Shown here: one piece after another, positions 16,120 to 24,444 of the stretch
Layout of the letters: every line of letters starts with the position of its first letter
Position numbering within the stretch: the stretch's first letter is position 1
Origin: CAYOEV01 sp964403075
GTDB taxonomy: Bacteria > Bacteroidota > Bacteroidia > Cytophagales > Cyclobacteriaceae
DNA: 64,000 nt
Direction of reading: 5' to 3'
NCBI GenBank assembly: GCA_964403075.1
Contig: CAYOEV010000012.1
Coordinates: 7,481 to 71,480 of the forward strand
Translations under genes and position numbers: made by a program
Notes under the pieces: model-generated
Told to the model about the DNA's origin: nothing
Database searches by the model: none
What the model saw: the letters and a program-made list of their open reading frames with translations, nothing else

Positions 16120-17808
16120 TCAGTTCCACTTTGGCGAGGTAGGATTAGGAAGGTAGAAACCAAAAGGATCTTCTTCAAAATGCTCCGCATACCATGGTTT
16201 TTGGGTGGCCATGCGCACATCGGTCAATTTGATGTCCCGTGGGTCTGAATGTCCAAGCACCTTGGTCAATTCCAGCATGTCCTCATGGAAGCCAGTCAGG
16301 TATTTGTGGATGCGTGTAGATTTCTCAGGAATACTGATACCGTGCATACGCCACTTGTTGTTGGTGGTTATCCCCGTAGGACAATGGTTGGTATGACATT
16401 TCAGCGCCTGGATACAGCCAATGGCCAACATCGCTGCCCTTGCGGTTTCAATGGTGTCGGCACCAACTGCAAATGCCAAAGCAGCATGTGCTGGAGTGAA
16501 AATCTTTCCGGAGGCGCTGATCTTGACCTGATCCCTAATTTTCGCCTTCACAAGCGCTCGATGGAGGTAGGCGACCGACTCAATGACACTCCCATAGCCG
16601 ACATAATTAACAAAAAGATTGGGTGCTGCACCGGTACCTCCATCGGCTCCATCGAGCTGAATGATATCAGGCCCTTCTCCCGTTGCCCGTATGGCCTCCA
16701 CGAGCAGGTCTATTTCCTGCAGTTTCCCAAGACACATTTTAATACCGACGGGAAGTCCGCTGAGTTCGCGTAGTTCTTTACAGAAATCCATGAGTTTCAG
16801 AATGGACGCTTTAGGGTCTGTGTCGTATAATTCTGCGTGTTGATTGGGGCTGATTAAAGTTTTCCAGGGTTGCACCTTTCTTACGTCAGCAATGTCGGGA
16901 TCAACTTTCACACCTGGCAAATGGCCACCCATACCTGGTTTGGCTCCCTGCGAAATTTTGAGTTGAATCATCTGAATGTTAGGAAACTCCCCGAGTGTTT
17001 CTTTGAATAATCCTTTATCCAGCACCCGGGTTGGCTGGCCATTCGGAAGGGTAGCTTCTTTGCCAGCTCCAAATTTTCCGGTACCTAATTGCCAGACGAC
17101 ATCATTTCCCGCAACGGCATGCGGACCGCAGCCGCCTTCGCCTGTATTTAGGAAAGCTACTCCTCGGGTACCTAAACTCATGCATTCACACGATTTGTAA
17201 TTGAGCGAACCGTAACTCATGGCAGAGATATTTATCGTATTCTTAATTTTAAATGGTTTAATATTTTTTCTGTGCTCGCCCACTACCAATTCGTAGGTGG
17301 GTTCCATGTGTGCGCCAAAATTATTGTGCAATATGCGTGAGTAAGAAGTGTTTTCTGTGTCGTAGACATCCAATTCTGTTCCGAAACTGGTCATCGCTTT
17401 TATCCCCTTAGCTTTCTGATAAACGTAGTCCCGAACGATCTTAGGCATAGGCCTACCGTCGGTGTTGGTCTCATTGAAATATTGCAGATACTTGTCCCGA
17501 AATACGTTTTCGAAGGTATACCGCAGCCGCCCGACAGGCCCGTAAATTCGGGTGATGGTGTGGTCATCCTGAATAAACACATCTCTGATACCGAACAAAA
17601 TTAGTCCGGTTACCAATGCTGCCACACCGTATATCCAGCCCATAAAAAGCCACAATGGAATGGCTGCAAGAAAAACCAACCCTGTTAACCACTCTACAGG
17701 TCTTTGCAAGGGAGGAATATAGCCGGGAGGAGTTAGGGTTTTTTCTTTGCCTTTTTGCTGGTATCGATTCAAGATTTGTTTTGATACCGAAGAAATTTTG
17801 TAAGCCAT
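16120..17808 (-). CDS. FMN-binding glutamate synthase-family protein, membrane-anchored
   Basis: 562 residues: an N-terminal pair of membrane helices (about 33-75), then a GltS-type FMN/FeS alpha-beta barrel. Seen: NISAMSYGSLNYKSCECMSL, NTGEGGCGPHA, LDGADGGTGAAP, and the FeS cysteine pattern IGCIQALKCHTNHCPTGI. This is the central and FMN part of the glutamate synthase large subunit without the glutamine amidotransferase domain. Such stand-alone proteins are widespread, and their true reaction is often unproven. No small subunit (gltD) gene is nearby, so ordinary ammonium assimilation is doubtful. Confidence 0.9.
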   Translation of the reverse strand: MAYKISSVSKQILNRYQQKGKEKTLTPPGYIPPLQRPVEWLTGLVFLAAIPLWLFMGWIYGVAALVTGLILFGIRDVFIQDDHTITRIYGPVGRLRYTFENVFRDKYLQYFNETNTDGRPMPKIVRDYVYQKAKGIKAMTSFGTELDVYDTENTSYSRILHNNFGAHMEPTYELVVGEHRKNIKPFKIKNTINISAMSYGSLNYKSCECMSLGTRGVAFLNTGEGGCGPHAVAGNDVVWQLGTGKFGAGKEATLPNGQPTRVLDKGLFKETLGEFPNIQMIQLKISQGAKPGMGGHLPGVKVDPDIADVRKVQPWKTLISPNQHAELYDTDPKASILKLMDFCKELRELSGLPVGIKMCLGKLQEIDLLVEAIRATGEGPDIIQLDGADGGTGAAPNLFVNYVGYGSVIESVAYLHRALVKAKIRDQVKISASGKIFTPAHAALAFAVGADTIETARAAMLAIGCIQALKCHTNHCPTGITTNNKWRMHGISIPEKSTRIHKYLTGFHEDMLELTKVLGHSDPRDIKLTDVRMATQKPWYAEHFEEDPFGFYLPNPTSPKWN

Positions 17809-17929
17809 GTGAAGGATAGGTTGGTTTAAAACTGAATCTACTTAAAAAGTTACGATTGATCCAATGGTTACTTTTAGAATCTTTAAAATAAGAATTCGGA
17901 TAAATTTTAATATTGTCTTATCAGATACA

Positions 17930-19327
17930 TTACAATTGGTCTCTGACTTGCTCTAAAAAGTCCTGCATGGCCAGGCGTAAATCCTTGCTCTTCATGCGGA
18001 AATTATTATTCATAAATGAGAACACAAATACTTTACCGGATTTGGCTTCAAGGTAGCCGCTAAGGCAATAATTGTTTTTCAGCGTACCAGATTTAGCAAA
18101 AATGTAAGGTTCAAACTGTACCTGATCATCAAACTCGGAGGTGTTGGCGAAGTAGTTACGCAGCGTTCCGTTTACACCACCCGCAGGGAGAATATCTTTT
18201 ACAAATTGCCAGCCGTAGGTCTTGTGCAAATGGCGGAGAACTCCAACAAAGTCCTCTGGACTGGCCAGATTATACCTCGACATGCCGGAGGCATCGTACC
18301 ATTGTGGATCAGCGACAGGGGACAACCACTTTTCAATCGCGTAGTACCGGAAATCACTACCTTTTTTAAAACCTTGATGGGTCATGCATTGCACCAATAA
18401 TTGCTCGGCCAGAAAATTATCACTGTTAATGAGCATTTTCGCCAAGACGTCTTTGAGCATGATGCCGTGAAGCGTATCAGTAAGGGCATGTCTGGATGTC
18501 TGTAGTTGTACCTGTTTACCCAATGTATCTGAAAGTAGATGTACGGCCAATTCGGGGCTATAAATGAATGGCACTTGTTTGTTGTTAAAACTACCGTTCC
18601 AGGTACCAATCTCTGAAACAAACCAGTTTTGGTCCTCTTTTCTCCTCACGCGATTGTACCGCATGTCCGTGACTGGCTTCAACACACTCAGGCTGTTGAA
18701 TAAGGCGGGAATGGCTTTAAGGCTGTTGCGGTGGTAGCTAAATCTTACCTGGTTGCCATAAATTGGAAACCAGGATAATTCAGGTTGGTAAGGGGAATAA
18801 TAGTCGTCCCACATCCACCCGGTACCGTATCTGGGAAGTTCCGTTTCCGGAAACTCCATGATAATCTCGGTTTGTGTTTGCGCAGAGAGCCAGTCGAATA
18901 CAGGTTGATACTCAAAGGCAGGGTGTAGAAAGGTGGGATCGCCCAACGGCCTGATAGTAAGCTGCGTACTTGTGGCTGAGTAGGCAAAGGTGGGCAGATG
19001 ATAGTTCGAATCGTAAGTTTCCAAAGCCACCAGGGCGGTAAACAACTTTACGTTGGAGGCGGGCGTGTAGTATTTATCGCTTTGGTACCTCACTACCCAT
19101 TCATCGTTCGACAAGTCATACAATGCGAAACCTGTGAAGTGATTACTGAATACTGGCGAGGTGTGTAATCGTGTCTCTAGTTCTTCGATGGCCGGATGAA
19201 GTAGCTTTTGCTTTTCATGCCCTTCAATTGGATGTTTACCTTCAAAATGATTCTGCGCTAGGGTCAATTGAGCAAAGCCCAGACAAATTATCCAGAAACC
19301 AATGTTAAAGAACGAAGTGACGAGCAT
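17930..19327 (-). CDS. dacB: D-alanyl-D-alanine carboxypeptidase/endopeptidase, PBP4 type
   Basis: 465 residues with an N-terminal signal peptide ending near QLTLAQ. Serine-peptidase family S13 motifs in order: SxxK in TPASNVKLFTAL (about residue 84), SDN in INSDNFLAEQLL and KTG-like KSG in AKSGTLKNNYCLSGYL. It trims or cleaves peptidoglycan cross-links in the periplasm. Length and motif spacing fit DacB. It diverges from the antiporter gene across about 150 bp. Confidence 0.93.
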   Translation of the reverse strand: MLVTSFFNIGFWIICLGFAQLTLAQNHFEGKHPIEGHEKQKLLHPAIEELETRLHTSPVFSNHFTGFALYDLSNDEWVVRYQSDKYYTPASNVKLFTALVALETYDSNYHLPTFAYSATSTQLTIRPLGDPTFLHPAFEYQPVFDWLSAQTQTEIIMEFPETELPRYGTGWMWDDYYSPYQPELSWFPIYGNQVRFSYHRNSLKAIPALFNSLSVLKPVTDMRYNRVRRKEDQNWFVSEIGTWNGSFNNKQVPFIYSPELAVHLLSDTLGKQVQLQTSRHALTDTLHGIMLKDVLAKMLINSDNFLAEQLLVQCMTHQGFKKGSDFRYYAIEKWLSPVADPQWYDASGMSRYNLASPEDFVGVLRHLHKTYGWQFVKDILPAGGVNGTLRNYFANTSEFDDQVQFEPYIFAKSGTLKNNYCLSGYLEAKSGKVFVFSFMNNNFRMKSKDLRLAMQDFLEQVRDQL

Positions 19328-19478
19328 GATTCAGGAGCAATTATTTGAGACCTTAAAATGCAAAGAATATAGAGGTTAAACAACCATATTGCATCGTTTC
19401 TGCAAATTTTAAAATTGGTCTTTTTAATGTACTTTGCGCTTCAGTTCATTTCGCCCTCACTTGACTTGATTTTTTGGC

Positions 19479-20777
19479 ATGAGCATACTTGATCTTCTTA
19501 CACTACTTATCTGTCTGGCCGCCATTTTCACTCTTGTCAATCTATCTGCCCTGAAGCTTCCTTCCACCATAGGGTTAATGGTCATTGCCCTCACGATGTC
19601 AGCGGTCATTTTGGTATTAGGTGTTTTCTATGATGGTTTTTTTGAAGCTGCCAGTGGCATAGTGGAAGAATTTGATTTCAAGGACGTCTTGCTAAATGTA
19701 ATGTTGAATTTCTTGTTATTCGCAGGAGCTTTATCGACCGATTTAAACAAATTATTGGAGGAACGTGTGCCTGTCCTGGTTCTGGCCACAGCAGGTACCC
19801 TGATTTCAACATTCATTGTCGGGTATTTGATTTACAATATTTTTCCTTTATTAGGTTTTGAAATCGAACTGATTTACTGTTTGCTTTTTGGATCGCTCAT
19901 TTCGCCCACTGACCCGATTGCCGTGTTGGCACTTGTTAAAAAGGTGGGTCTTTCGAAGAAATTGGAAATTAAAATAGCTGGTGAGTCTCTATTTAATGAT
20001 GGAGTGGGTGTAGTGGTGTTTCTCACCATCCTGAGCATTGCGGAGGCGCAGGCGGGTGTAATTACTTCAGGAGGTCATGGGGGAGGTGAAATTACCCCTC
20101 TCAGCGTTGGGTTACTGTTTGCGACAGAGGTTTTTGGTGGTCTTATTTTGGGTGCTGTTTTAGGCTTTGTTGGGTTCAAGTTGCTCAACTTTATCGATAA
20201 TGACCACGTTGAATTGGAAGTCCTGGTCACCTTGTCCCTGGTGATGGTTGGCGGCCGGGTGGCAGAACTGCTACATGTATCTGCGCCACTTGGCATGGTT
20301 ATCTTGGGCTTGTTCGTCGGCAATCAGGGTCGGGATGAACACTTGGCCAACGCCACGGGAGAATATGTTTACAAATTCTGGCACTTGCTGGATGAAGCGT
20401 TGAACGCTATACTCTTCATTCTTATTGGTTTAGAAATTCTGGTGATTGCCGAAAGTTTCAATTTCAATTATTTGCTGTTTGGAGGCATCAGTATTTTGGT
20501 GGTGCTGACCGCTCGTTTTATCGGTGTTTTTGTGCCGGTAAAACTGATGTCGTTTTTTCGAACTTTTGAGCCTCAAACGATCACAATATTAACGTGGGGT
20601 GGTTTAAGGGGAGGTATTTCTGTAGCTTTAGCACTTTCACTACAGGAACTAGATTTTATCGCCAATGAGGTGCGTGAAGTCGTTTTGTTCACTACATATA
20701 GCGTCGTGGTATTCTCTATATTGTTCCAGGGCCTTACCATTGGCCAGTTACTTAAAAAGAAACCTGAGCAAGCGTAA
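19479..20777 (+). CDS. Na+(K+)/H+ antiporter, CPA1 family
   Basis: 432 residues, about 12 membrane helices, beginning MSILDLLTLLICLAAIF. Family marks are the SPTDPIAVLAL motif with the transport Asp in helix 5, GESLFNDGVGVVVF with the ND pair of CPA1 proteins, and TWGGLRGGISVALALSL near the end. It exchanges cytoplasmic Na+ or K+ for external protons, serving salt and pH balance, in keeping with a marine lifestyle. The GPP34 gene follows 50 bp downstream on the same strand and may be co-transcribed. Confidence 0.93.
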   Translation: MSILDLLTLLICLAAIFTLVNLSALKLPSTIGLMVIALTMSAVILVLGVFYDGFFEAASGIVEEFDFKDVLLNVMLNFLLFAGALSTDLNKLLEERVPVLVLATAGTLISTFIVGYLIYNIFPLLGFEIELIYCLLFGSLISPTDPIAVLALVKKVGLSKKLEIKIAGESLFNDGVGVVVFLTILSIAEAQAGVITSGGHGGGEITPLSVGLLFATEVFGGLILGAVLGFVGFKLLNFIDNDHVELEVLVTLSLVMVGGRVAELLHVSAPLGMVILGLFVGNQGRDEHLANATGEYVYKFWHLLDEALNAILFILIGLEILVIAESFNFNYLLFGGISILVVLTARFIGVFVPVKLMSFFRTFEPQTITILTWGGLRGGISVALALSLQELDFIANEVREVVLFTTYSVVVFSILFQGLTIGQLLKKKPEQA

Positions 20778-20827
20778 GGTAGATTTATGATTTTTTTTCA
20801 ACTTCGTAACTAAAAACCGTACTACAC

Positions 20828-21463
20828 ATGAAATTAAGCATTGCAGAAGGTTTGTATCTCATTGCCATGGATGATGAAGAAGGTCGTTTGCTGGCGGCGG
20901 CTGAAAGAACCATCGTGCCCGGTTTGTTGAGTGCCGGTATTTTAGAGCTATACCTGCACAAAAAAATCAATTTGAAAGACGGGCATATAGAAGTAATAGA
21001 CAGCACAGGTGTCGGAAACAGAGTACTGGATCAGATACTAAAAAAAATAAAGACGGGCCACGAAGTAGTTGCACAGGTTCATGACTTAGAGAAAAATTTC
21101 AAAAGTGATATCATGAACGACCTGAATGAATTACTCGTTCAGAGGGGTATTTTGCGGAAGGAAGAGACCAAGCTATTGTGGATTCCTCTTTCGGAGCGGA
21201 TGGATAATGCCAATTATGCATTCGAACAGGAAATTCGAAATAACCTTCAGGCAATGGTATTTAAAAGTGCCAAACCGAATCCAGCCTTCGCTATATTGAT
21301 GTCCCTGATTTATGACTGCAATATATTAAGTGAGGTTTTTCACGACAACGACGACTTGATTGATGCGGTGAAGGTTGCCAAGGATATAGTGGACATGCCC
21401 GAATTTGATGCCGAATTGTCCGGAGCTCTGAAATTGTTGAAAGCACATTTCGAAAAACTATAG
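20828..21463 (+). CDS. GPP34 (GOLPH3/Vps74-like) family protein
   Basis: 211 residues, soluble and helical. The start SIAEGLYLIAMDDEEGRLL, then AERTIVPGLLSAGILELYLHKKINLKDGHIEV, matches the GPP34 pattern (LLLLALDDxxG ... LxxAxLxEL ... LxxxGRIxL). The C-terminal half (PNPAFAILMSLIYDCNILSEVF) continues the fold. In eukaryotes these proteins bind PI4P and sort Golgi glycosyltransferases; the role of bacterial members is essentially unknown. It lies directly behind the antiporter. Confidence in the family call is good, in function none. Confidence 0.85.
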   Translation: MKLSIAEGLYLIAMDDEEGRLLAAAERTIVPGLLSAGILELYLHKKINLKDGHIEVIDSTGVGNRVLDQILKKIKTGHEVVAQVHDLEKNFKSDIMNDLNELLVQRGILRKEETKLLWIPLSERMDNANYAFEQEIRNNLQAMVFKSAKPNPAFAILMSLIYDCNILSEVFHDNDDLIDAVKVAKDIVDMPEFDAELSGALKLLKAHFEKL

Positions 21464-21507
21464 ACGCCCTTTTAACTTTTTGTACAAATGTGGCCGCTGG
21501 TTGGTGC

Positions 21508-21876
21508 TTATTTTAATGCATCCAAAAAGAGGCTGTCTGCCAAAGTCGAGATTGCTGATGTTGGCTGACCACTCAATCTCGATAAAATCGCCACCTGTAA
21601 CGTTTGATTGGCTTTGAGGTAGGCAAGTATACTGTCTTGCCGTTTCAACAGTGCATCCGCCTTAAAGGCCATGAAGCCAAATCCTTCGTGGGGATTGTTG
21701 TTGTCTCGCTCCATGATTAGATATTCTACGCCGTCTACGGTTATAATCGAAAATTCCTCAGGTTTGTAGCTGTCCTCAATGACCTTGGGTCTGAATTCAG
21801 GCCCCTCATTCAGGTCGTGGTTTTCACAACCCATCACAAGGGCCAGAAAAATGATATAAATCCAGGTTTTGCTCAT
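21508..21876 (-). CDS. Small putative lipoprotein
   Basis: 122 residues with signal peptide and lipobox LVMGC (Cys about residue 17). The mature part is acidic, carries EYLIMERDNNNPHEGFGFMAF and a helical end; no known domain. The ATG overlaps the stop of the K+ channel gene by ATGA, so it is translationally coupled to it. A role as channel accessory is possible but unsupported by sequence. Confidence 0.75.
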   Translation of the reverse strand: MSKTWIYIIFLALVMGCENHDLNEGPEFRPKVIEDSYKPEEFSIITVDGVEYLIMERDNNNPHEGFGFMAFKADALLKRQDSILAYLKANQTLQVAILSRLSGQPTSAISTLADSLFLDALK

Positions 21877-22949
21877 TTTTTAATATATCCTTCAGCCACT
21901 TTGAATACTTTGGAAATCAGTTGAAAAGCTTTGCCGTTAAGGATGACCAGCAGATAATCTCCTTTCGCAATTTTCAATTCGCCCAAAGGATTTTTAACCA
22001 ACTTCTTGTGGCCAAACTTATCTCGCTTAGTGATACCTACCAGTATGGTATTGAAACGTTTCTTCAAATCGAAAAAGGCGTCCTGATAAGTCTGCCCGAC
22101 GTAAGGATTGATGTCTGTAACTAAAAATTGCTTGATGTCATAGTCGGTGTCATGCTCAGCGTAAGACATAATAGATTCACTAAAACTGGCCACATCCGGT
22201 TCAAACATGTAAGAAGCCAAAAGTTTGGAACTAATTTCAATACTGGAAATGGTATTGGAAACTCCGGCCGATAAAAAGGTGTCCTTTAAGTCAGGATTGT
22301 CTAAAGTGACAACAAAATCCGCATTGGGATACTTCTTTCGAATATTAAGGATATAAACAAGCTTGGCTGTGTCGTTGCCATTGTTTACGAAAATAATGGA
22401 TGCATCTTCGATGTTGGCCTTACTTAGCATCTCGTAGTTATTGAAATCTGCATAGAGCGTAAAAACGTCTTCCCGATCATATCGTTCCCGAATGGTATCA
22501 ATGTCTTTGCGCTGATCAGTGACGATGGTGATCTTTTTCCCAACCCCAATCAGCTGGTCCATGACCAGCCGGCTGAAATCGTTCCAGCCAATAATCACGG
22601 CATGTCCAATGAAATTTGTTCCAGAATGTCCGAGTCGCCTGTTTTCTTTAATCGTTGACATAAGTGTGGTGAATTGTCCTATTAATATACCGTAAATGCC
22701 CAAGCTGGCAATAATGAATACGTAGCCTATGGCACGCCCATAGAGGGTGATTGGAAATAGGTCTCCGTATCCAACTGTGGTGAGCGTAACCAGAGAATAC
22801 CAAATTACATTTTGGTAGGTGGTCAATGCTGACTGTGCGCTATCGCCTTCGAAGGTTTTTAAAAGATGGATGAGTAAGGCATACACCAACAACACCACCA
22901 AAATATTTCGGAAGATCCTGAGTGGTTTGTTGTTTTTAAAGTCCGCCAT
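21873..22949 (-). CDS. Two-helix potassium channel with RCK (TrkA-N/TrkA-C) domain
   Basis: 358 residues. Membrane helix 1 (about 14-31), pore loop with the selectivity filter TVGYGD (58-63), helix 2 (about 75-97), then a Rossmann TrkA-N domain (HAVIIGWNDFSRLVMDQL) and a TrkA-C domain (about 270-350). This is the MthK-like layout: a ligand-gated K+ channel in the inner membrane. The nucleotide motif is GWNDFS rather than the canonical GxGxxG, so the ligand may not be NAD. Coupled by ATGA to the lipoprotein gene downstream. Confidence 0.93.
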   Translation of the reverse strand: MADFKNNKPLRIFRNILVVLLVYALLIHLLKTFEGDSAQSALTTYQNVIWYSLVTLTTVGYGDLFPITLYGRAIGYVFIIASLGIYGILIGQFTTLMSTIKENRRLGHSGTNFIGHAVIIGWNDFSRLVMDQLIGVGKKITIVTDQRKDIDTIRERYDREDVFTLYADFNNYEMLSKANIEDASIIFVNNGNDTAKLVYILNIRKKYPNADFVVTLDNPDLKDTFLSAGVSNTISSIEISSKLLASYMFEPDVASFSESIMSYAEHDTDYDIKQFLVTDINPYVGQTYQDAFFDLKKRFNTILVGITKRDKFGHKKLVKNPLGELKIAKGDYLLVILNGKAFQLISKVFKVAEGYIKK

Positions 22950-22994
22950 AGTCAGGTATTAAATCCTCAATTAACTTTCAAATTAACGCTAATT

Positions 22995-23804
22995 TCACTT
23001 CGAATTAAATGAACGCAGTTTAATCTGGGTGATTTTACGTTTCGTATCTAAAGGAAAATCTCCTTTCATGATCCAGTCATAAAAACTGGGTTCTTTGCGC
23101 AACACTTCCTCAACCTCTTTGCCGCGGTGTTTTCCAAAATTAAAAACTTCCTTTCCGTCTTTGAAGACCATTCGTCCGGCCAGGTCCACCTGGTTACTCA
23201 TGGACAATCGATGAATGCTTTCCATATTATTTTCAATCGTCGTTACGCTATTGCCCAAATTATCTACCACATCCTGACCTTCGTATCGTTCGATTTGAGC
23301 CAGCAATACATCAAATGTGGCCTGGGTATCGGCGACGGCACTGTGGGCGTTTGTCAAATCGCGTTGACAATAAAATTGCAAGGCTGCTGCCAGATTGCGC
23401 TTTTCCATCATATGAAAGATGCGCTGTGCATCGATAATTTTTCTTTTGTCTGTATCAAAATCCACATCTACACGCAGAAACTCTTCTACCAGCATGGGTA
23501 AGTCGAATTTTAGGACATTAAACCCTGCGAGGTCACAACCTTCAAGCCACTGTGCCAGTGATTTGGCTACCTGTCCGAAAGTGGGCTCGTTTTTTACATC
23601 CTCATCTCTAATGCCGTGGATTAAACTGACCTCTTCTGGAATGGACATTTCCGGATTGATGAGGCGAGCTTTTTCTTCTTTACGCCCGTCGGGCATGAGC
23701 TTGATCATGGCTATCTCCACGATTCGGTCCCTGGAAATACTCGTACCCGTGGTTTCAAGATCAAAAACCACAAGAGGTGCTTTAAGTTTTAATTGATAAT
23801 TCAA
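22995..23804 (-). CDS. DnaQ-like 3'-5' exonuclease (DEDDh)
   Basis: 269 residues. ExoI FDLETTGTSISRDRIVEIA supplies the catalytic Asp and Glu. ExoII lies in LAGFNVLKFDLPML and ExoIIIe in NAHSAVADTQATFDVL with the catalytic His. A C-terminal part (about 205-265, FNFGKHRGKEVEEVLRKEPSFYDWIMKGDFP) matches the small domain often appended to such nucleases. It may proofread or repair DNA or process RNA; it is too short for polymerase III epsilon to be certain. The start is TTG at 23804, overlapping the preceding stop (TTGA); no ATG is available before ExoI. Confidence 0.9.
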   Translation of the reverse strand: MNYQLKLKAPLVVFDLETTGTSISRDRIVEIAMIKLMPDGRKEEKARLINPEMSIPEEVSLIHGIRDEDVKNEPTFGQVAKSLAQWLEGCDLAGFNVLKFDLPMLVEEFLRVDVDFDTDKRKIIDAQRIFHMMEKRNLAAALQFYCQRDLTNAHSAVADTQATFDVLLAQIERYEGQDVVDNLGNSVTTIENNMESIHRLSMSNQVDLAGRMVFKDGKEVFNFGKHRGKEVEEVLRKEPSFYDWIMKGDFPLDTKRKITQIKLRSFNSK

Positions 23805-24253
23805 GAGATTGTGGTGTAGCGTTCGGCGTTGATACCCAGGCGTTTTAGAATCGCTTTGGCGGCAGATTTTGGATCTGGCTGAGAGAAGGTTTCTTTTTGA
23901 ACATCTGAAACCTCGATCTTTGCAAGCGCCTGAATATCTGGATTGCCATCATAATAGACGAGGGTACCAGCTTTTGGTAAACCACGTATTAATTGTTCAT
24001 AGGTGGTCATCTCAGGCACTGTCACATGATGAATCAATGCAATATGTGGTGAATAGCTTGTATCAGGTGTTTCAGAAAAAATAAAAACGATAGGCGCCGA
24101 TGCATCTCCGGATAACAGCCCCTCCTGATAGAAGGCATAAGGCTTGTGGAAATGCTTTAGTGCTTTTTCACAATGCTGCCAAACTTCTGCGACTTCAGGT
24201 CCTGTAAGTAATATTCTCTGGTGATGCTCGATTAAGTGATTGATGTCGGACAT
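23801..24253 (-). CDS. Conserved-looking protein of unknown function
   Basis: 150 residues, soluble, alpha/beta composition (VFIFSETPDTSYSPH, AGTLVYYDGNPDIQAL). It may have a Rossmann-like fold, but I recognise no family or catalytic motif. The end (SAAKAILKRLGINAERYTTIS) is helical. It overlaps the exonuclease gene by 4 nt, so the two are made together. A link to nucleic-acid or nucleotide metabolism follows only from that coupling. Confidence 0.7.
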   Translation of the reverse strand: MSDINHLIEHHQRILLTGPEVAEVWQHCEKALKHFHKPYAFYQEGLLSGDASAPIVFIFSETPDTSYSPHIALIHHVTVPEMTTYEQLIRGLPKAGTLVYYDGNPDIQALAKIEVSDVQKETFSQPDPKSAAKAILKRLGINAERYTTIS

Positions 24254-24444
24254 TACAATAGTTAATCAACAAATATACAGACATTGTGGGGAAGGGTCAT
24301 TTCAAAAATACATGTGTATAAGTGCACAATTAATGTGAATAGTGAGTGGATTAACAGGGGAGAATTAAATAATCAAGATTCCTTGATGGCGGTGGATCAT
24401 GGAAATAAGTTTGTGTATCAATTTCATCTTTTAATACTCCTTGA

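Noticed and set aside
16249..16773. 174-codon plus-strand frame inside the glutamate-synthase-like gene
   Set aside because: Composition is unlike a real protein and it is fully covered by the opposite-strand gene with clear FeS motifs.
24372..24387. ATCAAG-ATTC-CTTGAT inverted repeat before dnaB
   Set aside because: The stem is short and A/T-rich, with no T-run or -7 box at a meaningful distance; it could be chance.
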